Notes: generated by a model from the letters alone, not told the origin. Positions 44,701 through 53,436 are shown, numbered from the stretch's first letter. The stretch is 64,000 nucleotides of DNA from Flavobacteriaceae bacterium (GCA_002694465.1 NZMG01000007.1:37388-101387), one strand, 5' to 3'. Program-made: numbers and translations.

Positions 44701-44826
44701 AAGGAAAAACTACGTTTTAAAGAAATTATGGGAAAAGAAGGTAAAAAGTTTACCTCCTTTTTGGAAAAGAACAATCTTGAAAAGCCTTCAGTTTTACCTA
44801 AAGAAGAATATTTAGGCAAAAAGTAA
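41734..44826 (+). CDS. sortilin/VPS10-like beta-propeller exported protein (1030 aa)
   Basis: The ATG at 41734 (MKHILTLFTALLLVPFFGNS) gives a signal peptide; the longer in-frame start lies in the terminator. Many WD40/YVTN/BNR-like blades carry repeated Asp-box words such as KTTDGGATFS, KSTDGGSTWKE, KSIDGGKTWNK and TTNGGTSWSN, consistent with two stacked propellers (about 30-760). The remaining part is an extended beta and helical tail. Databases often call such proteins glycosyl hydrolases, but no catalytic residues are evident. No T9SS tail is seen, so it is probably periplasmic. Confidence 0.8.
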   Translation: MKHILTLFTALLLVPFFGNSQDVSLKGKELFGDMTARQIGPALMSGRINDIEMHPTNPRIMYIGAAGGGVWKTTDGGATFSPIFDDYVQSIGVVTLDPKDPDNTIWVGTGETWTRNSVSIGNGLFKSTDGGSTWKEITGFEDSERIASIVINPNNTNEIYVGVLGALWSDSETRGVYKSIDGGKTWNKILYINPSTGAGDVIMDPKNPSTLYASMWEFRRTGWSFNSGGLHSGIYKSVDAGKTWNKIHKGFPTGSLGRIGLALAPSDSNILYAVLETEDKTKNGLWKSTNAGVSWEHLNNDFGLVVRPFYFSRITVDPRNPDVIVKGGLSGSISRDGGKTFKDLGNMHSDIHDITFHINDSDVMFSGTDGGFYRSWNGGTTFEITENLPLSQFYHISVDNEKPYNVYGGLQDNGSWYGPSSSPGGIEARDWNSVGYGDGFRVLKHPTKNIIYSEMQGAASVWRYEVDKNKTKTIQPLAETGKPKLRFNWNAPMAVGNHSPDRFYMGSQFLHKSDDMGDSWTIISPDLTTNNKSKQNQEESGGLSMDNSGAENHTTIFTIAESPLDENVIWVGTDDGNVQVTTNGGTSWSNVTPNLIGIPANTWVYHIEASVHGKGTAYAVFDGHTSGDFKPYALKTTDYGKTWTNIISEDIEKNAFVRNIQEDYENEDLLFLGTEFGLYVSIDGGKNWSKFTNNMPAVAVHFIDLQKETNDIVMGTHGRGVIIIDDISPLRQINQEVLSKDVHFFDTKPFTMVEQSGFSGGFGNETQFVGPNRSTAARIIYYLKKRHTFGKMEMEIQDMDGNKITSLPAGKSKGINVVNWNFTSSAPKLAEAKTLSFAGFSPKRVPAGKYKVVLTKGKDTYEQVIELIYDETSLGTLAERKEQEALTNTLFNMVEDLAYLVYEITETQKVAQNIIENHPNGKKDAQKLYEALENLRKDLVITTGDNYVASAEPELRERMGELYANVAASYDRVSGAQKQNYKLISEEFNKEKLRFKEIMGKEGKKFTSFLEKNNLEKPSVLPKEEYLGKK

Positions 44827-44842
44827 CCTATTAAATATTATA

Positions 44843-44876
44843 AAGCCCTGTTATTATTGACGGGGCTTCTTTTTTT
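44843..44876 (+). terminator. intrinsic terminator
   Basis: AAGCCCTGT pairs with ACGGGGCTT (one G-T pair) across an 8-base loop, followed by CT7. It ends the propeller-protein transcript. Confidence 0.8.
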
Positions 44877-44960
44877 ATTGTTGAAATCATTGTGCATAAC
44901 TTCATCTAGTTGTAGCCTTTTTCACACTTCAAAGCTATACTTTTATTAAAACACATCACC

Positions 44961-45368
44961 ATGGAAACTCGAGATGAAGTGCTTTTAAGTCTTCGCCCTA
45001 CTATTGTGTCTGCAAAAATCACCTCTGAGATGTCTGCCGACGAAATTTTTCAAAATCAAACATTGCGTCCTGTTACAAAGCTTCAAAATGATTTATTATT
45101 GGCTGTTTTTAAAAACTATGTAGCAAAACACAAGAATGTTTTTTATGATCTTACTATTGAAAAGCGGCTAGATTATATTGAGAACGCCATTCACAAGGAT
45201 ATGAAGTTCAGAAATTCTTTGAAGGGAATTATCATAGGGCAATTTACACTTAATGAATACGAAACCTATATTCAAAATTCATCGGCACTTAATAAGCGAA
45301 TGATGAATATTGTAAAGGATCGTTTAAAAAGTAATATCCAACTCCTAGAATACGCGACCCTCTATTAA
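44961..45368 (+). CDS. conserved hypothetical protein (sometimes labelled glyoxalase)
   Basis: The 135-residue soluble, helical protein begins METRDEVLLSLRPTIVSAKI with FQNQTLRPVTKLQNDLL and a later NAIHKDMKFRNSLKGIIIGQF block. I recall the family from Flavobacteriia under the label glyoxalase, but no metal-binding His/Glu set of true glyoxalases is seen. The function is unknown. It overlaps the convergent DUF2461 gene by 4 bases. Confidence 0.65.
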   Translation: METRDEVLLSLRPTIVSAKITSEMSADEIFQNQTLRPVTKLQNDLLLAVFKNYVAKHKNVFYDLTIEKRLDYIENAIHKDMKFRNSLKGIIIGQFTLNEYETYIQNSSALNKRMMNIVKDRLKSNIQLLEYATLY

Positions 45369-46045
45369 CTAAGTGTTGAGACCCCGTTTAAGTCGGTAGT
45401 GAGTACTTCACTCATATAATCGAAAAATGGGCGAAGAAGTTCATAGTGATGTAAAAGTTTATCTTTAAAATCTGGTGAAGTCACCTCGTTATCTGTAAAC
45501 TTATGAGAGACAAAAAAACTCTTTAAACGAATTAAATCGATATTAGGATCTTCTTTGCTAAATCCTTTTGGGGCGGTTTTCACTTTATATTCTTGAATAA
45601 AACCTCCAAAGGCTTTATCAAATTCTTTCGCTGCTAAAATTTCACGGATGTGTGTAGCATCCATTTCAAATTCCTTTCTAATTCGTAATAAATCAGATGG
45701 ATTAGGGTCAAAAAAACCTCCTGCCATCAATGTATTTCCTGGCTCAATACGTAAGTAGTAGCCTCCTCTTCGGTGGTCTCCTGCCCTACTAAAACTTACA
45801 CTTCGGTGAACGTTATAGGGTGTTTTATCATTGCTAAAACGAATATCTCGATTAATGCGAAAGATTTTTAGTTTTTCAATTTGGTCCTTTTGATTTAACC
45901 CTTTTTCAACTTCGGCATAAAAGCTTTTAAGTTCTTTTTCATTGTTTTGATATTCTTTTTTATGCTCTTGCATCCAATCACGATGATTATTTTCTTTTAA
46001 GTCCTTTAAAAATGTAAAAACAGTTGAAGGTATCGTTACAGGCAT
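45365..46045 (-). CDS. DUF2461 family protein
   Basis: The 226-residue protein shows the DUF2461 (TIGR02453) pattern: FLKDLKENNHRDWMQEHKKEY, IFRINRDIRFSNDKTPYNVH and GGYYLRIEPGNTLMAGGFF. The family is widespread but without an assigned reaction. It is cytoplasmic and monocistronic. Confidence 0.83.
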   Translation of the reverse strand: MPVTIPSTVFTFLKDLKENNHRDWMQEHKKEYQNNEKELKSFYAEVEKGLNQKDQIEKLKIFRINRDIRFSNDKTPYNVHRSVSFSRAGDHRRGGYYLRIEPGNTLMAGGFFDPNPSDLLRIRKEFEMDATHIREILAAKEFDKAFGGFIQEYKVKTAPKGFSKEDPNIDLIRLKSFFVSHKFTDNEVTSPDFKDKLLHHYELLRPFFDYMSEVLTTDLNGVSTLS

Positions 46046-46122
46046 AGCATAAATTTATGTCTAAATATACTATATATTATTTTTTGTATTTTTATTTCAA
46101 ACAACTTAAAAACCAAAACATT

Positions 46123-46554
46123 ATGACAACAACTAACAAACCCACTGCTGTTTTTTGGATAATTGCAGTAATTGCGGTTATTTGGAATGGTCTAGGCGCC
46201 ATGGCTTATGTCGCTCAGCAGTCAATCACTCAAGAGGAATTGGACATGCTGCCAGAAGCAGAAAGTGCACTTTATAATGATATTCCTGTTTGGGCCACTT
46301 CTGCCTTTGCCATTGCCGTATGGGCAGGATTATTAGGGTCCCTATTACTTATATTCAGAAAAAAGTGGGCTAAACCCGTGTTCTTAGTATCCCTAGTTGG
46401 GATTTTAGTCCAAATGGTGTATAATTTATTCCTTAGTGGTGCTATGGATGTATATGGTCCCGGCGGAATGATTATGCCAATTATGGTTGTGGTCATTGGG
46501 TTTTTCCTTGTTTGGTATTCCCATAAAGCCATTGCGAAGGGATGGTTAAAATAG
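46123..46554 (+). CDS. four-helix membrane protein of unknown function
   Basis: The ATG at 46123 (MTTTNKPTAVFWIIAVIAVI) gives 143 residues with four membrane helices, an IWNGLGAMAYV segment in helix 1, and a short periplasmic loop with MLPEAE. Similar proteins in Bacteroidetes are sometimes labelled sugar transporter, without evidence. It is followed by a strong terminator. Confidence 0.7.
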   Translation: MTTTNKPTAVFWIIAVIAVIWNGLGAMAYVAQQSITQEELDMLPEAESALYNDIPVWATSAFAIAVWAGLLGSLLLIFRKKWAKPVFLVSLVGILVQMVYNLFLSGAMDVYGPGGMIMPIMVVVIGFFLVWYSHKAIAKGWLK

Positions 46555-46571
46555 ATAAATAATTATTTCAT

Positions 46572-46598
46572 AAAAAAAGCCCTAATAGGGCTTTTTTT
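46572..46598. terminator. bidirectional-looking intrinsic terminator
   Basis: AAAAAAAGCCCT (46572-46583) and AGGGCTTTTTTT (46587-46598) form a perfect 12-bp stem with a 3-base loop. The A and T runs make it work in both directions; the gene using it is the four-helix protein. Confidence 0.85.
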
Positions 46599-46721
46599 AT
46601 GCTCGTTTAAGAAATTATAAGTACTACAAGACAAAATTTTAATTAAATACTTCCTATTAGATTTAAACATAAACAATGTATTGTCAATTTAAAGTTAATA
46701 AATCAAGTAAAATAATAGACG

Positions 46722-46750
46722 TTGAATATTCTTACACCTTTATAATTTTG
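46722..46750 (+). promoter_or_regulatory. Bacteroidetes housekeeping promoter
   Basis: TTG (46722-46724), 18 bases, then TAATTTTG (46743-46750), a near-perfect match to TTG-N19-TAnnTTTG. It should drive the OmpA-like/HhH/symporter run, with a leader of about 50 bases. Confidence 0.7.
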
Positions 46751-46808
46751 TAAATTTGTCTCTATAGTGCCCCGCTAAACAATAAATTATAACAGCCTAA
46801 CTCCGTAA

Positions 46809-47786
46809 ATGAAAAACTTCATCATAGCTTTTTTAGTTTTTCTTATTTGGTCATTTTTTGGTTTATGGCTGTATTCATGGCTTAACCCAGTCAAACAAAC
46901 CGATAGGCTTAGCGACATTACCCCTATTGAAACAAATGAAGAAGTTCCTTTAGTGGGTTTAGACACTTTAGATATTCCTATTACAGACACTTTAAATCTT
47001 TCCGAAAATATCCAGAATACTTTTGAAGAGGAACCATTAAGTAAAGGATTACGAGCAACCAATCAGGATGGAGATGTTATATTTTTGTTTTCAAAAGGAA
47101 TAACCATTTTTAAAGACACCTCTACAGTTGTTATTCCGCCTGAAATTTTAGACTTCAAATATAAAATTAACACCTACCTAGTAGAACACCCGAAGGAAGA
47201 AGTTCAAATTCTAGCACTATATGCCGCTTCCGAAAAAATAAAAAATCCAAACCTTGGTATACGAAGAGGAAATAAGATTCGAGATATTTTAGAAAGTGTG
47301 GGGATTCCGCGAGAAAAGTTAGCTGTAAAATCAATGATAAAGGATTTTAACTATGATTTAAATGGTGCCTTTCCTTATGGTATCTCATTTAATTTTAAGC
47401 CCTTAGACACCATTAGACTTAATTCTTTAAAATTTAGATTGCCAGAAGACAAAACAATTTACCCAAAGTTGGTAAATAATGATATTTTTGTAAATGACGT
47501 CCTTAAGGAATTATTAGAAGAGGTTAAAAATGTTCTCTCATCAAATCCTAATGTAAGAGTAGAAATAATTGGGCATACCGATAACATAGGAAATGCAAAT
47601 GACAATTATGTTCTTGCTTTAAAATATTCCAGACAAGTGCGCTGGTATTTAATTAACAAAGGCGGTTTGGATAAAGATAGAGTAATTGCATTATCTGAAG
47701 GAGAATCAAAATCTATAGCAAATAATAATACCGAAGAAGGGCAATTTTTAAATAGACGCATAGAAGTAAAATACAGAGCCAATTAA
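46809..47786 (+). CDS. OmpA-domain protein with N-terminal membrane anchor
   Basis: The 325-residue protein is anchored by one helix (about 3-23) with no lipobox. A C-terminal OmpA domain is clear (VRVEIIGHTDNIGNANDNYVL-type core, QFLNRRIEVKYR). The first half holds a degenerate second OmpA-like domain (KGITIFKDTS, EVQILALYAA, GIRRGNKIRDILESVGIPREKL). It should bind peptidoglycan from the inner membrane. It shares one base with the next gene. Confidence 0.8.
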   Translation: MKNFIIAFLVFLIWSFFGLWLYSWLNPVKQTDRLSDITPIETNEEVPLVGLDTLDIPITDTLNLSENIQNTFEEEPLSKGLRATNQDGDVIFLFSKGITIFKDTSTVVIPPEILDFKYKINTYLVEHPKEEVQILALYAASEKIKNPNLGIRRGNKIRDILESVGIPREKLAVKSMIKDFNYDLNGAFPYGISFNFKPLDTIRLNSLKFRLPEDKTIYPKLVNNDIFVNDVLKELLEEVKNVLSSNPNVRVEIIGHTDNIGNANDNYVLALKYSRQVRWYLINKGGLDKDRVIALSEGESKSIANNNTEEGQFLNRRIEVKYRAN

Positions 47787-48388
47787 TGAATCCATTGAAC
47801 GAGTTTATAAATCAATTACCAGATTACTTGGGGATTTTTCTCTTAATGCTCAGTACATTTTTAATTGGTTACTATGCTGCTTGGTCTATTCAGCGTTCTA
47901 AATATTCGAAAATAGTAAAGAAAATTAAACGACAGGCTAACCTAAACAAGCTAAATAATATTTCTCCGAACATTTCAGACATAGAAACTATTTTTACCGA
48001 AATTAAGCCCAAAATTGTGGAAGTTGTAAAGCAAACTCAACAGGAAACTATCGAAAGAAATAAAGAAGAAGCACTCGCAAAATCTGCCGATGAAATTGTT
48101 CAAAAAGCACGAACAAGCTATATAACTTATACCAAAAATAAACCAGAATTAAATTTTGAAAACTTTGGGTTCGGTTCTAAAGAAAACAAAGATGACCTTA
48201 CTCAAATTAATGGAATTGGCCCATACATAGAGCAGCGACTCAACGAAATAGGAATCTATAATTACGATCAAATTAGCCGATTTAAAGAGGAAGATATTCG
48301 CATACTAACTGATCTTATTGACTTTTTCCCTGGAAGAATAGAGCGCGACAACTGGATTGCTCAAGCAGAATCCCTAAAAATATATTAA
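47786..48388 (+). CDS. membrane-anchored helix-hairpin-helix protein
   Basis: The 200-residue protein has one membrane helix (about 12-32), a basic and coiled middle, and a C-terminal HhH domain (DLTQINGIGPYIEQRLNEIG then FFPGRIERDNWIAQA). This HhH type also appears fused to ribosomal protein L21 and respiratory subunits in other bacteria. HhH units usually bind DNA non-specifically, but this version may be structural. It is coupled to the OmpA-like gene before it and lies 4 bases before the symporter gene. Confidence 0.78.
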   Translation: MNPLNEFINQLPDYLGIFLLMLSTFLIGYYAAWSIQRSKYSKIVKKIKRQANLNKLNNISPNISDIETIFTEIKPKIVEVVKQTQQETIERNKEEALAKSADEIVQKARTSYITYTKNKPELNFENFGFGSKENKDDLTQINGIGPYIEQRLNEIGIYNYDQISRFKEEDIRILTDLIDFFPGRIERDNWIAQAESLKIY

Positions 48389-48392
48389 ACAA

Positions 48393-50141
48393 ATGGAATT
48401 AAGTACACTTGATTGGATTCTTATATTTTCATTTTTTGCTATTTTTCTTCTTATTGGTGTAATTGTTAGTAAAAAATCGGGCAAAAACACACAAGAGTTT
48501 TTTCTTTCGGGAAAGAATATGCCTTGGTGGCTTTTGGGAATTTCAATGGTTGCCACGACATTCTCAGCAGACACCCCTAACCTAGTCACCGACATCGTCC
48601 GCCAAAATGGAATTTCAGGAAACTGGGTTTGGTGGGCATTCTTATTAACGGGAATGCTAACCGTATTTGTATATGCAAAATTATGGCGACGTTCTGAAGT
48701 GCTTACCGATTTGGAGTTTTATGAATTGCGCTACAGCGGAAAAGAAGCCGCGTTTTTAAGAGGCTTTAGAGCTATTTATTTAGGTGTATTTTTCAATGTT
48801 ATGATTATGGCAGCGGTCTGTCTAGCAGCCATTAAAATTGGTGGTATTTTATTCGATTTGAAACCTTGGGAATCTGTCGTGTATGCTTCCGTAATAACTG
48901 TTATATATAGTTCTATTGGCGGACTTCGAGGTGTGATTTTTACGGATTTTCTTCAGTTTATTATTGCCATGGTGGGTTCTATTTGGGCTGCTTGGTATAT
49001 TGTTCAAATGCCAGAAGTAGGTGGATTGGATAATTTATTAGCAAATGAACATGTAGCCGACAAACTTAATTTTCTCCCCGATTTTAGCGATTCAAAATCG
49101 CTTTGGACATTATTATTAATTCCTATTGCTGTGCAATGGTGGAGTGTTTGGTATCCTGGTGCAGAGCCTGGCGGAGGCGGATACATTGCACAACGTATGC
49201 TTTCTGCAAAAGATGAAAAAAATGCTATTGGTGCTACGCTCCTATTCAACATTGCGCATTATGCCATTCGCCCTTGGCCATGGATATTGATTGCGCTGGC
49301 ATCTTTAATTTTATATCCCGAACTCTCAGATATTTCGAATGCCTTCCCAAATGCTAAAGCCGGACACGATTTAGGGTATTCTGCCATGCTTACCCATTTG
49401 CCTTCTGGCTTATTAGGATTAGTGGTTACTTCCCTTATAGCCGCTTTTATGAGTACTATTTCAACCCATTTAAATTGGGGCTCATCTTATATCTCATTAG
49501 ACTTTTATAAGCGCTTTGTAAAAAAAGATGCTTCTGAAAAAGAATTAGTAAACATTGGTAGGCTTTCTACGGTGGTTTTAATGATTCTTTCGGCATTATT
49601 GGCACTTCAATTTGAAAGCGCTTTAGATACTTTTAATATTCTATTACAAATTGGTGCTGGGACAGGTTTAATCTTTATTCTACGGTGGTTTTGGTGGCGC
49701 GTGAATGCCTATAGTGAAATTACTGGAATGGTTGTTTCTTTTGTAGTTGCCATTTTGTTTCAAATGGAGGATTTTGGATTAGAAGACCATGAAAAGTTAG
49801 TATTAGGCGTCTTAATTACTACCATAAGTTGGATTGCGGTAACGCTTCTCACCCAACCTACTAATATGAATACGTTAGTTAACTTTTATAATAAAGTTAC
49901 TCCGTATGGTGTGGGATGGAAATCGTTTAAACAAAAGGCTTCCTCAAATTACCATTTAAAAGAAACCCACGATCGATTTACTATTGATTTTGCCTCTATG
50001 TTGCTAGGAATTGTATTTGTATATACTTTCCTCTTTGCTACGGGGTATTTAATCTATGGAAATATATTAGGAGCAACGGTATTATTTGCTGTCGCAGTGG
50101 TTTCAGCCATCGTTATTTTTAAACTTTGGAAGAAAAAATAA
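48393..50141 (+). CDS. sodium:solute symporter (SSS family)
   Basis: The 582-residue protein has about 13 to 14 helices. EFFLSGKNMPWWLLGISMVATTFSADTP is the typical sodium-site helix region, with SSIGGLRGVIFTDFLQF and LVVTSLIAAFMSTISTHLNWGSS as further family blocks. It imports an unknown solute (sugar, amino acid or similar) with sodium. It is likely co-transcribed with the OmpA-like and HhH genes. Confidence 0.87.
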   Translation: MELSTLDWILIFSFFAIFLLIGVIVSKKSGKNTQEFFLSGKNMPWWLLGISMVATTFSADTPNLVTDIVRQNGISGNWVWWAFLLTGMLTVFVYAKLWRRSEVLTDLEFYELRYSGKEAAFLRGFRAIYLGVFFNVMIMAAVCLAAIKIGGILFDLKPWESVVYASVITVIYSSIGGLRGVIFTDFLQFIIAMVGSIWAAWYIVQMPEVGGLDNLLANEHVADKLNFLPDFSDSKSLWTLLLIPIAVQWWSVWYPGAEPGGGGYIAQRMLSAKDEKNAIGATLLFNIAHYAIRPWPWILIALASLILYPELSDISNAFPNAKAGHDLGYSAMLTHLPSGLLGLVVTSLIAAFMSTISTHLNWGSSYISLDFYKRFVKKDASEKELVNIGRLSTVVLMILSALLALQFESALDTFNILLQIGAGTGLIFILRWFWWRVNAYSEITGMVVSFVVAILFQMEDFGLEDHEKLVLGVLITTISWIAVTLLTQPTNMNTLVNFYNKVTPYGVGWKSFKQKASSNYHLKETHDRFTIDFASMLLGIVFVYTFLFATGYLIYGNILGATVLFAVAVVSAIVIFKLWKKK

Positions 50142-50185
50142 AGGAGCTCCTAAGAGCCCCTATTATTTAAAAAATCTGAAATTGA

Positions 50186-50692
50186 TTAGTCGATACCAAA
50201 TTCTAATCCAAGTGATATAATATTCCAACTTCCCCCGTCAAGGCTGACTCCTCTGTAACCTAATACAATATCAATTAAATCACTTACAGAATAGGCTGCT
50301 CTTGGAGCATAATAAAAGCCTCCATCGTTTCCGTCCGGTGCTAATCCAACTGCGTACCCAAGGTCAGCTCCTAATGAAAAAGCATCAGATACATTAAAAC
50401 GTGCAGCTGCAGCTATTGGAAGAAAGGTGGCATCTTCGCCATCAATTGTCACAGTACCAACGCCTGTATCTAGTTCGTATTCCTTTCCAAAGTTATGCTG
50501 TACTCCTAATGTTGGTCCAGCTGAAAAACTATCCGAAATTTCAAATAAATACCCCAAATCTACCGCAATGGCAAAAGTGGCCACATCTCCAGAATCCCCA
50601 ACAGGAAGACCTCCAGAAACCCCAGCGGTGAATTGAGCATTTGCTGTAAATCCTGTAACAGCAATAAATACTAATAATAATACTTTTTTCAT
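50186..50692 (-). CDS. outer-membrane beta-barrel protein
   Basis: The ATG at 50692 (MKKVLLLVFIAVTGFTANAQ) gives a signal peptide and 168 residues of alternating strands ending in a hydrophobic strand (NIISLGLEFGID). It looks like an 8-strand barrel of the OmpA-like/OMP_b-brl type (GLPVGDSGDVATFAIAVDLGY). No function is assigned. It is convergent with the symporter gene. Confidence 0.75.
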   Translation of the reverse strand: MKKVLLLVFIAVTGFTANAQFTAGVSGGLPVGDSGDVATFAIAVDLGYLFEISDSFSAGPTLGVQHNFGKEYELDTGVGTVTIDGEDATFLPIAAAARFNVSDAFSLGADLGYAVGLAPDGNDGGFYYAPRAAYSVSDLIDIVLGYRGVSLDGGSWNIISLGLEFGID

Positions 50693-50802
50693 AATTAAAA
50701 TAGTTTGATTAATATGTAATAAAGCTATTAAATAATAACATACCATGCCTATAGGTCATTTGCCCTATTTTTCAACAAAGTTGTTAACATATTGATACCC
50801 AA

Positions 50803-50829
50803 TAAAAAAGGCAACATAATCATGTTGCC
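50803..50829 (-). terminator. intrinsic terminator
   Basis: GGCAACAT and ATGTTGCC pair perfectly around AATC (50810-50829). On the minus strand T6 follows. It ends the PorT-like gene. Confidence 0.8.
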
Positions 50830-50856
50830 CTCTTAAAAATTTATCTTGTTTATAAA

Positions 50857-51402
50857 TTATAAAAAAGAATATCCCGCAGATACGGTAACTACACTGTTTT
50901 TTCCATCCCCTCCGTCAAAGACATCTGTAAGACCAAAATTATACCTTCCGTCAAAACGAATCCCAAAAGGCAAATCTACTCCTACTCCAATTACTCCAGT
51001 AAGGTCAAAACTTTTAGAATCCACATCTTCTTCAATATCTTGAAAAACAGACTTAACATTATCATCTACTACAAATCCAAACTGTGGTCCTCCATGAATA
51101 TGAATACTTTCTGTAAGGAAGTATTTCAAGACAACTGGAACATTTACATAATTTAAATCAATTTCACCACCATCAAACTCGGCTCCCTGTTGAGAATATA
51201 ATAAATCTCCTTGTATTCCTATTTTATCTCCAAGCTTAGCCCCTGCAAAGGCTCCAAAAACAAAGCCTGTTCTGTTACTTAAACCAGTAGCGTCTGTAAT
51301 ATTAGAAAAGTTCATCCCAGCCTTAATACCAAGATCAAGGTCCTGTGCATAAAAGGAAGTAGAACATAGAGTAACTGTTAATAAAATCAATACTTTTTTC
51401 AT
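50857..51402 (-). CDS. PorT-family outer-membrane beta-barrel protein
   Basis: The 181-residue protein has a signal peptide (1-19, FYAQ) and the PorT-type barrel pattern (LGIKAGMNFSNITD, GFVFGAFAGAKLGDKIGIQGDLLYSQQGA, NYVNVPVVLKYFL, GVGVDLPFGIRFDGRYNFGL). These are small barrels common in Bacteroidetes; PorT itself serves type IX secretion, but most paralogs are uncharacterised. Confidence 0.82.
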   Translation of the reverse strand: MKKVLILLTVTLCSTSFYAQDLDLGIKAGMNFSNITDATGLSNRTGFVFGAFAGAKLGDKIGIQGDLLYSQQGAEFDGGEIDLNYVNVPVVLKYFLTESIHIHGGPQFGFVVDDNVKSVFQDIEEDVDSKSFDLTGVIGVGVDLPFGIRFDGRYNFGLTDVFDGGDGKNSVVTVSAGYSFL

Positions 51403-51485
51403 ATTTTTTAATTGTTTGTTTATTGTACGAAATTATAACGAAATTTGTAACTAACATATTTTTTAATATAAAAATAAGATTTAAC

Positions 51486-52382
51486 GTGAAGTGGAGTCAA
51501 GCCCTTAAAGATTATCAAAATTACTTACATATTGAAAGAGGGTTATCTCAAAATTCCATTTCTAGTTATCTTTTGGATATCAAAAAATTAATGAAGTGGC
51601 TAGATACCAATACTATAGAAGAAAGCCCCGAAAAGATTACAGATAAAACTATTCAAGAATTTATTTATCAAATTGCTAAGGAGGTAAATCCTCGATCGCA
51701 AGGTCGTATCATCTCTGGGCTACGTGGTTTTTTCAACTACCTTATCTTTGAAGAATACCGAAAAACCAACCCCTTAGAACTTATTGAAAGCCCAAAAATT
51801 GGTAGAAAACTTCCCGATACCCTATCGGAAAGTGAAATCGATGCCATTATTCAGCAAATAGATTTAAGCACGCCACAAGGAGAAAGAAATAGAGCGCTCT
51901 TGGAAACCCTTTATGGTTGTGGCCTACGTGTTTCGGAAGCGACAAACCTTAAAATATCCGATTTATTTTTTGAAGAAGGTTTTATAAAAGTAACAGGAAA
52001 GGGAGATAAGGAGCGATTTGTTCCCATCGCGAATAACACGATAAAATACATTTCTATTTATTTAAAAGAAATACGCGTACACCAAAAAATAAATGAAAAA
52101 GCTAAGGACACCGTTTTTTTAAACCGAAGAGGAAATCCACTCACCCGGGCTATGGTATTTACTATTATTAAAGACTTAACCGAAAAAGCTGGTATACATA
52201 AAACGGTGAGTCCGCATACCTTTCGACATTCTTTTGCCACTCACCTTTTGGAAAACGGTGCCGATTTACGTGCCATACAACAAATGTTAGGTCACGTAAG
52301 CATTACTACAACTGAAATCTACACACATATCGACAAATCTCACTTAACCAAAGTGATTGAGCAATTTCACCCTAGAAAGTAA
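51486..52382 (+). CDS. xerD: tyrosine recombinase XerD
   Basis: Starting at GTG 51486 the protein has 298 residues, the standard XerD length; the longer in-frame start lacks homology. N-terminal SAM-like domain (about 1-90) then the catalytic domain with Arg148 (GLRVSEA), Lys172 (GKGDKER), His244 and Arg247 (HTFRHSF), His270 (MLGHVSI) and nucleophile Tyr279 (EIYTHID). It resolves chromosome dimers at dif. It is a housekeeping gene here, not part of a mobile element. Confidence 0.9.
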   Translation: MKWSQALKDYQNYLHIERGLSQNSISSYLLDIKKLMKWLDTNTIEESPEKITDKTIQEFIYQIAKEVNPRSQGRIISGLRGFFNYLIFEEYRKTNPLELIESPKIGRKLPDTLSESEIDAIIQQIDLSTPQGERNRALLETLYGCGLRVSEATNLKISDLFFEEGFIKVTGKGDKERFVPIANNTIKYISIYLKEIRVHQKINEKAKDTVFLNRRGNPLTRAMVFTIIKDLTEKAGIHKTVSPHTFRHSFATHLLENGADLRAIQQMLGHVSITTTEIYTHIDKSHLTKVIEQFHPRK

Positions 52383-52461
52383 AGGTTAAAAAAAGGTTAT
52401 TTAATGAATTACGCTTTACGACCTCTTTTCCTTTTTGTAGTTTTAAAGAAAAATATAAAAC

Positions 52462-53409
52462 GTGAAAACATTACAATTTACCAATGGTGATTCTATGCCA
52501 ATTGTGGGCTTAGGAACATGGAAAGCAAAAGGAGACGAAGTAAAGAAAGCTGTAAAAACGGCTATTAAATTAGGTTATAGACATATTGATACGGCCGCCA
52601 TTTACGGAAATGAAGTCGCTATAGGCGAAGCGTTGGCAGAAGTATTTGCTGAAGGAATCATAGCTAGAAAAGATATATTTATCACCTCTAAACTTTGGAA
52701 TGATGCACACCATCAAGAAAATGTTATTCCAGCTTTAAAAGATTCTTTGCAAAAGCTACAGCTAGGGTACCTTGACCTTTACCTTATCCACTGGCCAGTT
52801 GCCTTTAAAGCAGGAGTACCTATGCCCGAAAGTGCTTCAGATTTTGTACCGCTTTCTGAAGTTCCCATTAGTGAAACGTGGAATAAAATGGAGGAAGCAA
52901 AAGAAAAAGGCTTGGTAAAGCATATTGGCGTTTCAAATTTTAGTGTCAAAAAGCTTTCAAATTTAATTGAAAAAGCAAGGGTAGCTCCAGAGGTTAATCA
53001 AGTAGAGCTTCATCCCTTATTACAGCAAAAGGAATTACTTCAATTTTGTATTAAACACAACATCCTTTTAACCGCTTATTCTCCTTTAGGTTCTGGAGAT
53101 CGTTCGGAACAAATGAAAGCGGCTAACGAGCCTAATTTGTTTACTATTCCAGAAATAACAAGTATCGCACAAAAACACAATATTCATCCTGCACAAGTAT
53201 TAGTGAGTTGGCACGCCAACAGAGGAACTTCGGTAATTCCTAAATCGGTTACTCCCAAAAATATGGAAAGTAATTTAAAGGCAGGTGAACTTAAACTAGA
53301 TGAAACCGATATGAAACTGATCGCAAGTTTGGATAAAAACTACCGATTTATCACGGGTAAATTCTTCGAAATGCCTGAAAAGGGATATATTAATATTTAC
53401 GATGAATAA
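52462..53409 (+). CDS. aldo/keto reductase
   Basis: The 315-residue protein begins at GTG (MKTLQFTNGDSMPIVGLGTW). The AKR catalytic tetrad is present: Asp43 and Tyr48 (HIDTAAIYGNE), Lys77 (ITSKLW) and His110 (LIHWP). IPKSVTPKNMESN near the C-terminus binds NADPH. It reduces aldehydes or ketones in the cytoplasm; the substrate is open. Confidence 0.88.
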   Translation: MKTLQFTNGDSMPIVGLGTWKAKGDEVKKAVKTAIKLGYRHIDTAAIYGNEVAIGEALAEVFAEGIIARKDIFITSKLWNDAHHQENVIPALKDSLQKLQLGYLDLYLIHWPVAFKAGVPMPESASDFVPLSEVPISETWNKMEEAKEKGLVKHIGVSNFSVKKLSNLIEKARVAPEVNQVELHPLLQQKELLQFCIKHNILLTAYSPLGSGDRSEQMKAANEPNLFTIPEITSIAQKHNIHPAQVLVSWHANRGTSVIPKSVTPKNMESNLKAGELKLDETDMKLIASLDKNYRFITGKFFEMPEKGYINIYDE

Positions 53410-53436
53410 AAAAAGGCTCCTGTTTGGAGCCTTTTT
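53410..53436. terminator. bidirectional terminator
   Basis: AAAAGGCTCC (53411-53420) pairs with GGAGCCTTTT (53426-53435) around a TGTTT loop, with A and T flanks on each side. It serves the AKR gene and possibly convergent rny. Confidence 0.85.

Noticed and set aside
41734..44826. Glycosyl hydrolase
   Set aside because: The Asp-box repeats indicate propeller blades only; I see no acid/base or nucleophile motif of a hydrolase family.
51486..52382. Integrase of a mobile element
   Set aside because: The protein has the exact XerD length and full XerD pattern and sits among housekeeping genes, far from the accessory region.
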